A stretch of DNA of 25,000 nt from Nemertoderma westbladi. Lineage: Eukaryota; Xenacoelomorpha; Nemertodermatida; Nemertodermatidae. The stretch spans positions 1-25,000 of the forward strand of contig JAUCBJ010004091.1 in NCBI GenBank assembly GCA_032718475.1, in the 5' to 3' direction. The notes beneath the pieces were generated by a model. The model did not search any database, had not been told where the DNA came from, and saw only the letters and a list, made by a program, of their open reading frames with translations. This document shows, piece by piece, positions 24,981 to 25,000 of this stretch; the first letter of the stretch is position 1, and the number at the start of each line of letters is the position of its first letter. Both the position numbers and the translations under genes were made by a program.

Positions 24981-25000
24981 GCCATAGCGAGCCATAGCGA
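24981..25000 (+). repeat. two tandem copies of a 10-mer at the window edge
   Basis: GCCATAGCGA occurs twice back to back as the last 20 bases. It may be the start of another tandem array beyond the window. Confidence 0.6.

Overview
This window is animal (eukaryotic) DNA, and most of it is repeats. It holds degraded and near-intact non-LTR retrotransposons, two large tandem arrays, several simple repeats and AT-rich non-coding DNA. Only a few traces look like host genes. An intron-bearing metazoan is suggested by a P-loop exon ending in a textbook 5' splice site, by LINE-type elements with poly(A) and target-site duplications, and by a tRNA-derived SINE head. The many TAGGCCTA and CTACAGTA motifs and the element families resemble what I know from marine invertebrate deuterostomes such as echinoderms. 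That placement is inference. Nothing here is prokaryotic or organised in operons.

Layout. 1-2660: a tRNA-derived SINE head with a foldback (92-183), an AT microsatellite, a very old antisense reverse-transcriptase (RT) remnant (about 1205-1580), and a candidate first exon of a Ras-like small GTPase (1888-1981). 2698-3094: an N-terminal fragment of an RT family I call B. 3095 to about 6560 (minus strand): a frameshift-riddled copy of an APE-type LINE, family A, with endonuclease and RT. 7144-11470 (plus strand): the most interesting object, a nearly complete non-LTR retrotransposon. It encodes an N-terminal Ulp1/SENP-type cysteine protease, a C2HC zinc finger, an RT and a C-terminal zinc knuckle plus restriction-like endonuclease. 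It ends in a poly(A) tract and is flanked by a 10-bp direct repeat. A single frameshift splits its reading frame. 11692-12756: a second, degenerate family B fragment. 12757-16744: about 105 copies of a 38-bp minisatellite with higher-order structure. 16745-16870: a unique island with an RFX X-box and an octamer motif. 16873-18170: about 30 copies of a 44-bp satellite. 18171-20670: AT-rich DNA with a possible 3' exon, a diverged 118-bp duplication, exactly 25 copies of GGTGTT, and a poly-C/ETS-site promoter-like spot. 20672-21404: a PMT-like SAM methyltransferase pseudogene. 21437-21903: a broken ORF with a Thr-rich, GPI-signal-like C-terminus. 22513 to about 22857: the C-terminal part of a CR1/Jockey-like LINE, interrupted by a second family A copy (about 22858-24793, minus strand) whose RT frame is open for 630 codons. 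The window ends on a tandem 10-mer.

How the parts relate. There is no pathway here. The region reads as a graveyard and nest of at least four LINE lineages, two of them present more than once. The two family A copies lie about 20 kb apart in the same orientation. Several junctions show rearrangement: B1/A at 3094, A inside C near 22858, and the minisatellite cutting B2 at 12756. The Ulp1 element looks the youngest and best preserved.
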